A DNA stretch of 64,000 nt from Pantoea rodasii (GCF_002095465.1 NZ_MLFP01000001.1:186001-250000), one strand, 5' to 3'. Counted from the first letter of the stretch, positions 1 to 9,769 are shown. Program-made: numbers and translations. Notes: generated by a model not told the origin, from the letters alone.

Positions 1-36
1 CACCGCCAGCGCACAGGGGTGCGGCGAAAACTTCAT
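1..36 (-). CDS. Outer-membrane usher of Csu-like pilus, N-terminal fragment (partial)
   Basis: Twelve codons are visible before the window ends, reading MKFSPHPCALAV. The ATG overlaps the last base of the chaperone stop codon (TAATG), a typical translational coupling in chaperone-usher operons. In archaic (Csu-like) operons the gene after the chaperone is the usher that exports and assembles pilin subunits through the outer membrane. The identity rests on position alone, because too little sequence is present to show a domain. The basic start and following hydrophobic residues fit the beginning of a signal peptide. Confidence 0.5.
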   Translation of the reverse strand, partial: MKFSPHPCALAV

Positions 37-731
37 TAACGCGCGGCCGCGCTGCTCCAGTGTCCTTTGTTCACATCAGCTGACAACTCCCCGCTGACGC
101 TACTGGTCAAGGGCCAGCGGTTGCTGCTGTTCGCCAGCACATAGCCAAATAGCCCGTTGCCCAGACGACGGCCGCCGATGGTGACGTTGCTTAATCGGGC
201 ATGGCCATTGCCACGGTTGGTCAACTGTAGCCAGCGTTTACCGCCGCTATCGACTTGCTGCCAGCTCAGTTGCGGTTTCGCGCTGTCGCTGGTCACGCCA
301 CTGCCGTACACAAACAGCGGCACCGAGTAACGCATCTGGAACGTCAGTCCGGCCTGGTTCTCTCCCGGCGTGCGCGGTGTCGGGATCTCATCCAGCACCA
401 CGCGATAGGACATTTCACGTCCTGCTTCCGGTGGGCCTTGTTTGATCAGACGCACTAACTGCCTCTGCCCCGGCTCCAGCCGCACCATGGGCGGGCTGGC
501 AACCACCTGCTGTTGCGTCTGATACTGCTCCTGGCCGTTGACTTGCAGCCAGTTGAAGATGCGCACCTGCATCATGGTGGTGGTGTTGCCGCGATTTTCC
601 AGCCACAGTTCACTGGCTTTATCATCAGGGTTTATCGCGGGATCGATCGGCCAAATCATCAGCGAGTTGGCGGCGTGGGCAGCAGGCATCAGGGCCATTA
701 CAAACAACAGTAACAAGGCGCGCAGGTTCAT
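36..731 (-). CDS. Periplasmic pilus chaperone, CsuC-like (archaic chaperone-usher family)
   Basis: A 231-residue PapD-like chaperone. A signal peptide (about residues 1-20, ending AAHA) is followed by the first immunoglobulin-like domain, where SLMIWPIDPAINPDDKASEL is the edge strand and the stretch MVRLEPGQRQLVRLIK carries the conserved basic anchoring site. RYSVPLFVYG lies at the junction to domain 2. The protein would hold spore-coat-U-type subunits in the periplasm by donor-strand complementation and deliver them to the usher. It follows two SCPU subunit genes and overlaps the usher start by one base, so one operon is likely. The C-terminal tail (after SGELSADVN) looks atypical and could hide another indel, but I cannot prove this. 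Chaperone assignment is strong; the exact pilus type is inferred from the neighbours. Confidence 0.85.
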   Translation of the reverse strand: MNLRALLLLFVMALMPAAHAANSLMIWPIDPAINPDDKASELWLENRGNTTTMMQVRIFNWLQVNGQEQYQTQQQVVASPPMVRLEPGQRQLVRLIKQGPPEAGREMSYRVVLDEIPTPRTPGENQAGLTFQMRYSVPLFVYGSGVTSDSAKPQLSWQQVDSGGKRWLQLTNRGNGHARLSNVTIGGRRLGNGLFGYVLANSSNRWPLTSSVSGELSADVNKGHWSSAAAR

Positions 732-759
732 GATTAATCATCCTTCTTTATCACTTCCG

Positions 760-1274
760 TCACCAGCTAAGCGTAACGGTTAAGGTGTCGGTATAAGTCC
801 CGGCGCGCGTCGGGCCGGGCAGCGTTAACAGGCCGTAAATCGGCAAAGTAATGTTATTGGCGTTGCTGTAACTCAGCGCAACGGCGCTGTTGACCGGAAT
901 CGCGTGGTATGTGCCGCATTGGTGTACAGGTAATAGGGCACCGTATTGGTGTTGCCGGATACCTTAAGATTTCGGGTGGAGGAGTAATTGCCGCCGCCAT
1001 TGATACTCATACTCACGGCGGTGCCTGGCGTGCAGGCGAGGGTGATGGTGGTGTTTTGTACATAGCTGGCGCTCACGCTGCTGGTCGCTACGCCAGACTG
1101 CGTGCCGAAATCAAGCGTGCCAAACACCCCGGTATTGGTACCGGAAACGACACAGCCTGCCACTACTGACGCAGAGACCTGAAAGGTTGCGGTTGGCAAC
1201 CCCCAGGCAGAGACGCTCCCTATCAGCAGGGCCAGACCGCCTGCACTGTGCACCCAACGTCGCACCACGGCCAC
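760..1274 (-). CDS. Spore coat protein U (SCPU) domain pilus subunit, apparent frameshift
   Basis: The reading frame runs from 1274 through a signal peptide and the SCPU core (AGCVVSGTNTGVFGTLDFG) but stops early at 873. In the next frame the missing C-terminus is intact: AIPVNSAVALSY, then GTYTDTLTVTLSW and a stop at 760-762. This is the terminal strand seen in SCPU pilins such as the upstream paralogue. The break lies near 904-906, and adding one base (ACCACGCG to ACCACCGCG) restores a protein of about 171 residues. It would be a secreted subunit of a Csu-like pilus that supports attachment. The start is uncertain: GTG codons at 1274 and 1268 both follow an AGGG sequence. The gene lies between the other SCPU gene and the chaperone. 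I favour an assembly indel over a true pseudogene. Confidence 0.75.
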
Positions 1275-1296
1275 CCTGATTACCCCAAATATGTCC

Positions 1297-1866
1297 TCAG
1301 TAGTTCACCGCCACGTTAATGGTATCGGTGTAAGTGCCTGCCGGGATCAGTGGGTTAAAGCCACCGCCTACCACGCGACCGTAGATGGCGTAGTTGGTCC
1401 CCAGCGTGGGGTCTGTGGTGCCGCTGGCCGCGATATTGGTGTTATTACCGATAGCAGTCGTGAACGCCGCATCGCTATACAGGGTATAAGCAATGCCTTG
1501 TGTATTGTTGGAGCCGAGGATCAGGTAGCGCGGCTGGCCGCTCACGGTGCCATAGACGGTGGCGGGCGCGGCATTACTGCTGGTGACCTGAACGTTGAAC
1601 GTTTGGCCGGTAGTACAACGCACATAAATACCGTTGCCCGCTGCACCCACCAGGGTGGCGTTCAAGGTATCAAAAGTCGCGGCACTGCTACCAAAGTTTA
1701 GGGTACCGAAGGCCACGCCGGTGGTGGCTGACTGGCCATTCACCAGACAACCCGTGGTCAAGGTCAACGTTGCATTGATGGTTCCCGTTGTGGTGGCGGC
1801 GAAAGCAGCGGTTGGAGCAAGCGCAACGCTTAGGCTGGAAGCAAAAAGAAAAAGCTTGAGTTTCAT
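1297..1866 (-). CDS. Spore coat protein U (SCPU) domain pilus subunit
   Basis: A 189-residue secreted protein. A basic, hydrophobic signal peptide ends near AAFA, followed by an SCPU domain (TGTINATLTLTTGCLVNG at the N-terminal strand, FGTLNFG, VRCTTGQTFNV, and the C-terminal GTYTDTINVAVNY). This family forms the shaft subunits of archaic chaperone-usher pili of the Csu type, which mediate attachment to abiotic surfaces. The ATG at 1866 is preferred over the one at 1872 because an AAGGA sequence sits six bases upstream of it. It is the first gene of the minus-strand operon that continues with a second SCPU subunit, a chaperone and an usher, so the promoter should lie in 1870-2100. Confidence 0.85.
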   Translation of the reverse strand: MKLKLFLFASSLSVALAPTAAFAATTTGTINATLTLTTGCLVNGQSATTGVAFGTLNFGSSAATFDTLNATLVGAAGNGIYVRCTTGQTFNVQVTSSNAAPATVYGTVSGQPRYLILGSNNTQGIAYTLYSDAAFTTAIGNNTNIAASGTTDPTLGTNYAIYGRVVGGGFNPLIPAGTYTDTINVAVNY

Positions 1867-2082
1867 AATCATTCCTTACTGATTATCCAATGTCAGTGCT
1901 TTTTCACCTGGTGATTCATTTATGAAACGAATCCGAATTCAAACAAGAGCCGCGATCGCCGTCACCGCGTAAGTGCCCGTCATCTAGGAATATTCTTAGA
2001 TGTTGGGTTTATGATTTATATCAGTTTTCTTTACTATAGATCAGCAAATCGACACTTGGGGCGTTGCGCTTGGTTTTTTCAT

Positions 2083-2109
2083 TAATCAATTCACACTTTT
2101 CGCCGATAA
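2083..2109 (+). promoter_or_regulatory. Possible sigma-28 (FliA) promoter upstream of the first MHYT gene
   Basis: GCCGATAA at 2102-2109 is an exact match to the enterobacterial FliA -10 element, with a weak -35 (TAATCAAT, four of eight) 11 bases before it. It lies about 300 bases before the gene start, further than usual. The intergenic stretch 1867-2413 (547 bases) holds no gene that I can support. It must also contain the promoter of the leftward SCPU operon. Confidence 0.3.
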
Positions 2110-2413
2110 CTCAGTAACTACAAGGGGTGACAACCGGTTAAAAAACTAAACAGCGAGTGATTTAAGCCTCTACCGCGATTAACCGTTCAATGCTATGTTC
2201 GTGCATTAATCAGATTTTATTAATTTTTCTGACTGCGACAGACGATGAAAAACAAAAAACATAGCGCGGTGTTTCCAGAATTGTCTGGATCGGCTCTCCC
2301 CTCTGCCTCACTGCATGCGGTCATTACTCGCCCTTAATCAATGTTCTTATACTCTTTGACCTTTTTTGACGATACAGCACCTGCTCCGCAGCGGGCTGAG
2401 TTTAGGAGCGCAC

Positions 2414-4515
2414 ATGCTGCTGGTTACCTGGGATAGCGTTCTGGTTACGGTTTCACTGATCGTGGCCTTTATTGCTGCGTTTACCGCGCTGGATACGGCT
2501 GGGCGCGTCGCGGTTTCACGCGGCTGCCTGGCGAAAATGTGGTTGGTGGGCGGCGGCACCGCCATGGGCATTGGTATTTGGGCGATGCACTTCATTGGCA
2601 TGCTGGCGATGATGATGCCGATGACCATGCGCTATGACATCACTCTCACGGCGGTTTCACTGCTGGTAGCGATCCTCTCGGCTATCTTTGCGTTTGCGCA
2701 GGGCGTGCAAGGCAGTCACCTGACGCCGCGTCGGCTGGTGCGGGCACCTTGATACTCGGCAGCGGCGTGGTGGCGATGCACTACCTCGGCATGAATGCCT
2801 TGATGATTGAACCGGCGATCCGCTGGAATACCTGGCTGGTGACGGTGTCGGTGATCATTGCCTATGCCGCCTCGGGGGCGGCGCTGTGGCTGGCATTCCA
2901 TCTGCGTCAGGGCGAGAGCGTGTGGATCATGCGCGTCTGTGCCGCGCTGGTGATGGGCATTGCCATCGCCGGGATGCACTACACCGGCATGGCGGCGGCG
3001 GAATACAGCATGCCGAGCACCATGCAGCAGCATCATGGCATCAGTGAGGATGGATTGGCTGTTTGGGTAACGATTATCACTTTGTCCATTCTCGGATTCA
3101 CGCTGTTAGTGTCGATGCTGGATGCCCAACTGCGTGCAGCGCGTCTGGCCGCCAAGCTCAAGCGTGCCAACAGCGAACTGCGTCAGCTGGCGATGCACGA
3201 TAATCTCACCTCGCTACCCAATCGCGTGTTGCTGGAGCAGCAGCTGACGGCGCAGATCAAACAAGCCACCTTGCAGGATGAAACCTTCGCGCTGATGTTC
3301 ATGGATCTCGACGGTTTCAAAGCGGTCAACGATACCTGGGGTCATCACGTGGGCGATCGCTTACTGATTGCGGTGTCAGAGCGTCTGCGCATGCAGCTGG
3401 ACGAAGGCGTGCTGCTGGCACGACTCGGTGGCGATGAATTTGTCCTGCTCTGCCCGCAATACCATAACCTGCAAGCTGCGGCGCTGGCGCAACAGCTGGT
3501 GGATGCCATCGATGTGCCGTTTGAGCTGGATCGCTATGCTCTCCGCGTTTCACTCAGTATTGGCATTGTGGTATTCCCGCTGCACGGTCGCAGCCAGCAG
3601 GAGATGATGTTCAACGCCGACTCGGCGATGTATCACACCAAGCACAGCGGCCGAAACGGCTGGTGCCTGTTTGAACCGATGATGAGCGCCGTGGCGCAGC
3701 ATCAGCTGGCGCTGGCGAATGACCTGTGGAATGCGCTGGAATATCAGGAAATGTGCCTGTTCTATCAGCCAAAATTCAAGGCTGGCGGCACGGTGCTGAT
3801 GGGCTTTGAAGCGCTGCTGCGCTGGCAGCATCCGCGTCGTGGATTGCTGATGCCGGATATGTTCCTGCCGCGTGCCGAGAAAACCGGGCAAATCGTGGCG
3901 CTGGGGAATTGGGTGATCAACGAAGCGTGCCGCCAGTTGAAGCAGTGGCACGATGAAGGCCATCGCGACTGGAGCGTATCGGTCAATCTTTCTGCCTTAC
4001 AGTTCCATCAGCGCGATCTCATCGACAGCTTGCGGCATGCGTTGCTGCGCTATCAGCTGCCAGAAGGTGCTCTGATGCTGGAGATCACTGAGAACATCGC
4101 GATGCGCGATCCGCAATTTAGCCAGATGCGTATTGCCGAACTGCATCAGCTTGGCGTGAAAGTGGCGATAGATAACTTTGGTATCGGCTATGCGAACTTA
4201 CTGCATTTGAAACATCTGGAGGCGAGCGAACTTAAAATCGATCGCGCCTTTATCAACAGCCTGCGTGCAGACAGCGAAGACGCCACGGTAGTGAGCGCAA
4301 TGCTGACGCTGGCACAAAGTCTCAATCTGCGCATGGTGGCAGAAGGGGTGGAAACCGAGGAGCAGCAGCGTTTGCTGACCGGACTCGGTTTTGACACGCT
4401 GCAGGGCTACTTGCTGGGCAAGCCGACACCGGCAGAGCGCATCGGTGAATTTACCGCTTCGCTTAACGTGCCGTCGATGTTTGCTGAGCATGCCCTGCCG
4501 CTCACCAGTGCATAA
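2414..4515 (+). CDS. MHYT-GGDEF-EAL membrane c-di-GMP protein, degenerate EAL loop, apparent frameshift
   Basis: About 700 residues once one base is restored. The N-terminal MHYT sensor has the repeated motifs AMHFIGM, AMHYLGM and GMHYTGM in a seven-helix membrane region, thought to bind metal or a diatomic ligand. It is followed by GGDEF (LARLGGDEFVLL, intact) and EAL (GFEALLRW) domains. The frame breaks at 2737-2738; a third G gives RRLGAGTLILGSG, matching the downstream paralogue in register. The EAL catalytic loop reads IDNFGIGYANL instead of DDFGTGYSS, so the second metal-binding aspartate is asparagine. The Glu, Asn, Lys and Gln positions elsewhere are kept. Phosphodiesterase activity may therefore be lost or altered. 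The start follows TTTAGGAGCGCAC. Probably a diguanylate cyclase or c-di-GMP sensor. Confidence 0.85.
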
Positions 4516-4565
4516 GCATCAATTTTTATTTTCTTCCGCATCGGAAGGTTTCATCGTTCAAAGAC

Positions 4566-4592
4566 TCAATTCGGCCGTTAATCTGCCGATGA
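4566..4592 (+). promoter_or_regulatory. Possible sigma-28 promoter upstream of the second MHYT gene
   Basis: GCCGATGA at 4585-4592 matches the FliA -10 consensus at seven of eight positions. The -35 (TCAATTCG) is weak. The site is 84 bases upstream of the ATG, a usual distance. Confidence 0.3.
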
Positions 4593-4675
4593 TTTATACA
4601 ATAAAACCAATGGCTTTTACTTTTTCTTCACAACACCACAGCTGACTCATAACGGCTTTAACTTGGGAAATCACT

Positions 4676-6772
4676 ATGTTAGTGACTTCGTACGATTCGT
4701 TTACCGTCATCGTTTCCATTCTGGTGGCGATGCTGGCTTCGTTTACCGCGCTGGATATGGCGGGCCGCGTGGCTTCTTCAACTGGCAAGGTGGCGCTGGT
4801 TTGGTTATTAGGCGGTGGATTCGCCATGGGTGTGGGCGTCTGGGCGATGCATTTCATCGGCATGTTGTCGATGAGCCTGGATATGGTCATGAGTTACGAT
4901 CCGCTGCTGACGGCTACGTCAATGGCAGTGGCGATTCTGGCGTCGATTTTTGCCTTGTGGCTGGTGTGCTCATCGCATGATTTATCCTGGCGGCGCTTAA
5001 CGGGCGGGGCTTTTGTGCTCGGTTCTGGCGTGGTTGCGATGCACTACATGGGGATGGCTGCGCTGATGTTTGCGCCAGGCATCACCTGGAGCTGGGCCTG
5101 GGTTGCCGCTTCGGTGGTGATTGCGCTGGTGGCGTCGGGTGCGGCGCTGTGGCTGGCCTTTAACCTGCGCGAAGGACATGGGCGCGTGACAATTCTGCGC
5201 CTGGGTGCATCGGTGGTGATGGGCTGTGCGATTGCCGGTATGCACTATACCGGGATGGCGGCGGCGAATTTCCCGATGATGAGCCACGCTACGCACATTG
5301 GCGTTAACAGCAACTGGCTGGCGATTGTGGTCACCGTGGTGACGCTGGCGATCCTCGGCATCACCTTGCTGGTCTCAATGCTGGATGCACGCCTGCAAGC
5401 GCGCACCTCAATCCTTGCGCACTCGCTGGCGGAAGCCAACCGCGAGCTGGCGCAGCTGGCATTGCACGATAACCTGACGCGCCTGCCAAACCGTATTTTG
5501 CTGGAAGATCGTCTGGAGCAATCGATCAACAAAGCCAACCGCGAGAAGTCGCAGTTTGCCTTGATGTTTATGGATCTGGATGGCTTCAAAGCGGTCAACG
5601 ATGCCTTTGGCCACCACGTGGGCGATAACCTGTTGATCGCCGTCGCCGAACGCATGATTGGGCAGATGAAAGGCCACTACACGCTGGCGCGCATGGGCGG
5701 TGACGAGTTCGTGTTATTGATTGAGATTGATGACCCGAATGATGCCGCTGCGGTGGCGGATGCGCTGGTGAAAGCGGTGGATCGCCCGTTCGATATTTCA
5801 CGCTATGAACTGGTGGTATCGCTGAGTATTGGTATCGCGGTCTATCCCGGTGACGGTAAAGATGATCGCGAGCTGATGTTTAACGCCGATGCCGCGATGT
5901 ATCACACCAAAAATAACGGCCGCAACGGCTACAACTTCTTCCAGCCGTCAATGAACACCCTTGCGCAGTCGCAGCTACAGCTGAATAACGACCTGTGGCA
6001 AGCGCTGGATAACGAAGAGCTGCGTCTGTTCTACCAGCCAAAATACTGTGCACCGAGCGGCCCGATTATCGGCTTTGAAGCACTGCTGCGCTGGGAACAT
6101 CCGACGCGCGGTTTGCTGGCGCCGGACAAATTCCTGCCGATTGCTGAGAAGACCGGCATGATCATCAACATTGGCAACTGGGTGATCAACGAAGCCTGCC
6201 GTCAGCTGCACAGCTGGCATCTGCAGGGCCATCCGCACTGGTCGGTGGCGGTGAATCTGTCCGCGTTGCAGTTTGAGCAGAGCAACCTGGTGGAAACCGT
6301 GACCCAGGCGCTGGCAAAGCACCAAATCCCGGCAGAATTGCTGACGCTGGAAGTCACGGAAACCACCGCGATGCGCGATCCGGAAGAGAGCGTGCGTATT
6401 CTTACGCAACTGACGGATATGGGCGTGAAAGCCTCGATTGATGATTTCGGAACTGGCTACTCCAGTTTGCTGTATCTCAAGCGCCTGCCGGCCAGCGAGC
6501 TGAAGATTGACCGTGCATTCGTGAATGAACTGCAGGCGAAATCGGAAGATGCCACCATTGTTTCTGCGATTGTGGCACTGGCGCAGTCGCTGGATCTTAA
6601 AGTGGTGGCGGAAGGCGTGGAAACCCAGGAGCAGCAGGCCTTCCTCACCGGTTTGGGTTGCGATACCTTGCAGGGCTTTTTGCTGGGCAAACCGGTGCCG
6701 CCGGACCGCATTCACGAACTGCCGAATTTTGTCGAAAAAGAGAATAAGCAGGAGCTGGTGCAGCTGCCTTAA
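4676..6772 (+). CDS. MHYT-GGDEF-EAL membrane c-di-GMP synthase/phosphodiesterase
   Basis: A 698-residue paralogue of the preceding gene, in tandem and in the same direction with a 160-base gap. The MHYT membrane sensor occupies about residues 1-240 (AMHFIGM, AMHYMGM, GMHYTGM), then GGDEF with an intact active site (LARMGGDEFVLL) and EAL. All EAL catalytic residues are visible: FEALLRW, VNLSALQF, EVTETTAM, IDDFGTGYSS, ELKIDRAF, VAEGVET and LQGFLLG. No RxxD inhibitory site precedes GGDEF. The protein could make or break c-di-GMP; the complete EAL set argues for phosphodiesterase activity. The ATG is preceded by GGGAA. The pair probably arose by gene duplication, and the upstream copy has since lost a catalytic aspartate. 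Confidence 0.92.
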   Translation: MLVTSYDSFTVIVSILVAMLASFTALDMAGRVASSTGKVALVWLLGGGFAMGVGVWAMHFIGMLSMSLDMVMSYDPLLTATSMAVAILASIFALWLVCSSHDLSWRRLTGGAFVLGSGVVAMHYMGMAALMFAPGITWSWAWVAASVVIALVASGAALWLAFNLREGHGRVTILRLGASVVMGCAIAGMHYTGMAAANFPMMSHATHIGVNSNWLAIVVTVVTLAILGITLLVSMLDARLQARTSILAHSLAEANRELAQLALHDNLTRLPNRILLEDRLEQSINKANREKSQFALMFMDLDGFKAVNDAFGHHVGDNLLIAVAERMIGQMKGHYTLARMGGDEFVLLIEIDDPNDAAAVADALVKAVDRPFDISRYELVVSLSIGIAVYPGDGKDDRELMFNADAAMYHTKNNGRNGYNFFQPSMNTLAQSQLQLNNDLWQALDNEELRLFYQPKYCAPSGPIIGFEALLRWEHPTRGLLAPDKFLPIAEKTGMIINIGNWVINEACRQLHSWHLQGHPHWSVAVNLSALQFEQSNLVETVTQALAKHQIPAELLTLEVTETTAMRDPEESVRILTQLTDMGVKASIDDFGTGYSSLLYLKRLPASELKIDRAFVNELQAKSEDATIVSAIVALAQSLDLKVVAEGVETQEQQAFLTGLGCDTLQGFLLGKPVPPDRIHELPNFVEKENKQELVQLP

Positions 6773-6857
6773 GGCGAGGGGCGTCGATGGCTCTCATTCC
6801 AACGCAAGAGGAGGGCACACCTCTGCGCGGCAAAGCGTCATGAACTGAGTCACCCTC

Positions 6858-6881
6858 CACTCTCTCGCTTGCGGGAGAGTG
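6858..6881. repeat. Extragenic palindrome (hairpin)
   Basis: CACTCTCTCGC and GCGGGAGAGTG form an 11-base inverted repeat (one G-T pair) around a TT loop. It resembles the GC-rich extragenic palindromes common between enterobacterial genes. It lies between the second MHYT gene and the MocR gene and has no T-tract, so it is not a clear terminator. Confidence 0.5.
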
Positions 6882-6930
6882 CCACGGTGAGGGAAAATGG
6901 CCGCACTTATTCCCCAATATCGGAGCCAGG

Positions 6931-8346
6931 GTGGCGAAATATCAGCAGTTGGTTGATCTGCTTCGGACACAGATCGAAGCGCGTATTTGGCCGCCGGGCG
7001 AAAAGCTGCCGTCCTTGCGTCAGCAGGCAGAGCAGAGCGGTCTCAGCCTGATGACGGTGATGCACGCCTACGAAGTGCTGGAGAGCCAGGGCTGGATTGT
7101 TGCTAAACCGCAATCCGGCTACTACGTAGCGCCACGAGCCGCCGAAAGTCGCCCGCGTCTGCCCACCCAGGCGATTGCCAAAACCGACCAGGCTGATACC
7201 AACAGCTTCGTGTTTGATGTGCTGCAAGCCACGCGCGATCCGGCCATCATGCCGTTCGGCTCTGCTTTTCCCGATCCTGAGCTGTTTCCGCAGCGCCAGC
7301 TGATGCGCTCGCTGGTTAAGGTCTCGCACAATCTCAAACCCTCTGATGCCCTCAACAACCTGCCGCCCGGCAACGAAGCGCTGCGCAAAATTCTGGCGCA
7401 GCGCTATGCGCAGCAGGGCATGACCTTGTCGCCGGACGATATCGTCATCACCAATGGCGCGATGGAAGCCCTCAACCTCAGCCTGCAGGCGGTGACCGAA
7501 CCCGGTGATTGGGTCGTGATCGAAAATCCCTCGTTCTACGGTGCCTTGCAGGTGATTGAGCGCCTGAAATTGAATGCGATTGCCATCGCCAGCGATGTCG
7601 AACAGGGCATCGATCTCGATGAACTGGAGCAGGCGCTGCAACGCTGGCCGGTCAAAGCCTGCTGGCTGATGACCAACCGGCAAAACCCGCTCGGCTTTAC
7701 CCTGAGCGTCGAGTGCAAACAGCAACTGGTGGCTTTGCTGGCGCGCTACAACGTGGCGATGATTGAGGATGACGTTTACAGCGATCTCTATAGCGGCCAG
7801 GACAAGCCTTTGCCGGCTAAAGCGTTTGATCGTGATGGCAATGTGCTGCATTGCGGCAGCTTCTCGAAGAATCTGGTGGCGGGATTCCGCGTGGGCTGGG
7901 TAGCGGCCGGACGCTATGCGCAGCGCGTACAGCGCATTCAACTGATGAGTACGCTTTCCACCAGTGCGCCGATGCAACTGGCGTTGGCCGACTTCCTCAG
8001 CACCCGCAGCTATGACACGCATTTAAAGAAGCTGCGCCAGACGCTGGCAAAGCGGAAGCAGCTGGCACAGCAAGCACTGCGGCGCGTGCTGCCCGCAGAC
8101 GCGCAGATCAGCGACACGCCGGGCGGCTATTTTCTGTGGATTGCCTTGCCGGAACACATCAACACCACACAGCTGTATCACCTGGCGCTGAAAGAGGGCA
8201 TCAGCATCGCGCCCGGCCAGCTGTTCTCCGGCAGTGAAGGGTTCAGCCACTGCTTCCGCTTCAACACCGCCTGGCCATGGGATGCGCGCGCCGAGGCAGC
8301 GGTGGAGACGTTGGGGAAATTGATTGCGCAGCTGCGGTCGCCATAA
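6931..8346 (+). CDS. MocR/GntR-type PLP-dependent transcriptional regulator, YjiR-like
   Basis: A 471-residue fusion of an N-terminal GntR winged helix (residues 1-70, with GEKLPSLRQQAEQSGLS and the wing SGYYV) to a class-I aminotransferase fold. SFSKNLVAGFRVGW holds the lysine expected to bind pyridoxal phosphate, and NRQNPLGF and EDDVYSDL are aminotransferase signatures. MocR proteins bind DNA through the GntR domain and use the PLP domain as an effector sensor. Length and layout match E. coli YjiR (about 470 residues). The start is GTG, preceded by GGAGCCAGG. No divergently transcribed neighbour reveals the target, so the regulated pathway is unknown. Confidence 0.9.
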   Translation: MAKYQQLVDLLRTQIEARIWPPGEKLPSLRQQAEQSGLSLMTVMHAYEVLESQGWIVAKPQSGYYVAPRAAESRPRLPTQAIAKTDQADTNSFVFDVLQATRDPAIMPFGSAFPDPELFPQRQLMRSLVKVSHNLKPSDALNNLPPGNEALRKILAQRYAQQGMTLSPDDIVITNGAMEALNLSLQAVTEPGDWVVIENPSFYGALQVIERLKLNAIAIASDVEQGIDLDELEQALQRWPVKACWLMTNRQNPLGFTLSVECKQQLVALLARYNVAMIEDDVYSDLYSGQDKPLPAKAFDRDGNVLHCGSFSKNLVAGFRVGWVAAGRYAQRVQRIQLMSTLSTSAPMQLALADFLSTRSYDTHLKKLRQTLAKRKQLAQQALRRVLPADAQISDTPGGYFLWIALPEHINTTQLYHLALKEGISIAPGQLFSGSEGFSHCFRFNTAWPWDARAEAAVETLGKLIAQLRSP

Positions 8347-8378
8347 AGGGCGACACTGCGTATTTGCATCAAATTTTT

Positions 8379-8401
8379 GTAGGGTGCGCATTACGCGCAC
8401 C
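8379..8401. repeat. Extragenic palindrome, GTAGGGTGCGC type
   Basis: Begins GTAGGGTGCGC and ends GCGCACC, forming a short hairpin. Near-copies occur at 13826-13849, 31889-31912 and about 47124 in other intergenic gaps. It lies between the convergent MocR and ylaC genes. Confidence 0.55.
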
Positions 8402-8419
8402 TCGATTAATGGCTATTAA

Positions 8420-8902
8420 TCAGATGGATGCCGCCTGTTTATTTCCCCATGTCAGGTAATAAACATCATAAAAATCCACTTCGCCTTTCTGCTTCATCAG
8501 GCGATCGATACCGCTGCGCACGCGGTCGGGTGTACCGGGATTATCGACAATCTTATTCAGCGCCTGCTGCGACACCGGCTGCACGTAATACCATTCGCCG
8601 TTGTAGCACACACGCAGATCCAGCGTATCAATGTCTTCGAAACGGTATTTGGGATTGATGTCCATCAGCATCAGGACACTCATCACCGCGACAAACGCGG
8701 TGGCGAACCAAAATGCAGGCCAGCCCAGCATATCGGTGGAGAAAATCAGCGCGGTGCACAGCGCATAGCACAGGTACATTACCGCCCACAGCCCCGGATG
8801 GGTTTTGAGGAATGAAAAGCTAAAGCGTGGCAGATTATCGCGCTGGCCTTCACGGTTCAGCGTGGCGATTTCATCGAGCAGAATTTGTTTGATGGCTTCC
8901 AT
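8420..8902 (-). CDS. ylaC: YlaC family inner-membrane protein
   Basis: A 160-residue protein resembling E. coli YlaC (about 156 residues) along its length. It has a charged N-terminus with RDNLPRFSFSFLKTHPGL, two hydrophobic segments at about residues 39-56 and 63-81, then the family block RFEDIDTLDLRVCYNGEWY and a C-terminus with GEVDFYDVYYL. Function is unknown; it is predicted to be an inner-membrane protein with a cytoplasmic C-terminal domain. The ATG is preceded by GAGGTG. It converges with the MocR gene and looks monocistronic. Confidence 0.85.
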   Translation of the reverse strand: MEAIKQILLDEIATLNREGQRDNLPRFSFSFLKTHPGLWAVMYLCYALCTALIFSTDMLGWPAFWFATAFVAVMSVLMLMDINPKYRFEDIDTLDLRVCYNGEWYYVQPVSQQALNKIVDNPGTPDRVRSGIDRLMKQKGEVDFYDVYYLTWGNKQAASI

Positions 8903-9155
8903 AGTTCACCTCTACATGTTACTGCCTGCCAGTTAAGCACATAACAGTGAAGTGAATCAGATACAGAATTGGGGTGTTTTTGTATAACAGTTGCAGCAGG
9001 CATTTCCTCACCCCACATAATGTTAAATATGTTGCTAACTAATTTGACTTTAGTAAGGTAAATCATTCTTTTATGTGAATTTTGTTGGTGGGCGCACATT
9101 GCAATGCCCTCTGGGTTTGCCACAATTAAGCAACGTGGCTTCCCGGAGAAAGAGT

Positions 9156-9769
9156 ATGACTGCCAACACTTCCAGCCTGCTGTTACTGATGTCTTTCGCC
9201 GCCGGTACCTTTTCCGCAGGTTCATCCAGTAATCCGCAGCATTTGATGCTGGCGCAGCCTTCAGGCGGCGTCCCCAACAATCTGCTGCCGCTGATCATCT
9301 GGCCGGGCATTGCGCCTGACTACGATGAAGAGCTGCAAAGCGACAGTGCCGAGTGGTTTGAAAAACCTTTACCGCCAGCGGCTGGCCAGCCGCGTGGCGT
9401 GCGCCGATCTTCCCTTATACCCATTACCATCCCAACACCCATGAAGTGTTAGGCGTGGCGTCGGGCTGGGCAGAAGTCCTGTTTGGCGGCGACAGCGGCC
9501 GCATGGTGACGCTGCGCGAGGGCGATGCGGTGCTGATCCCGGCGGGTGTTGGCCATAAACAGGTGTTCGCCTCGGACGATTTTTTCGCCGTTGGCGCCTA
9601 TCCTGAAGGAATGTCGCCGGAAACCGTGCGTGATGAACCTTCCCGTTTACGCGCCGCGAAAGATCAAATTGCCCGCGTGCCGCTTCCGCATCGCGATCCT
9701 TTTACCGGCGGCGAAGGGGCGATGACCGATATCTGGCTGCCAGTTGCGCAGCAGTTGATGCACCAGTAA
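9156..9769 (+). CDS. Cupin protein (YjlB-like), apparent frameshift
   Basis: The first frame stops at 9452, but the cupin continues in the next frame after 9365. Adding one A to the run of five at 9361-9365 gives FEKTFTASGW, then APIFPYTHYH and THEVLG, the metal-binding part of the first cupin motif. GDAVLIPAGVGH follows as the second motif. The restored protein has about 204 residues. YjlB-type cupins are small beta-barrel proteins of unknown substrate; the histidines suggest a bound metal. The N-terminus (SSLLLLMSFAAGTFSAG) could be a weak signal peptide or a membrane anchor. The ATG at 9156 follows CGGAGAAAGAG. The break is probably an assembly error. Confidence 0.7.

Noticed and set aside
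6907..8022. Long antisense reading frames opposite the MocR, ABC-importer and amidohydrolase genes
   Set aside because: They mirror GC-rich coding genes in another frame and show no domain, signal or start context.
9001..9070. AT-rich inverted-looking sequence upstream of the cupin gene as an operator
   Set aside because: The symmetry is too imperfect and no regulator gene is adjacent.
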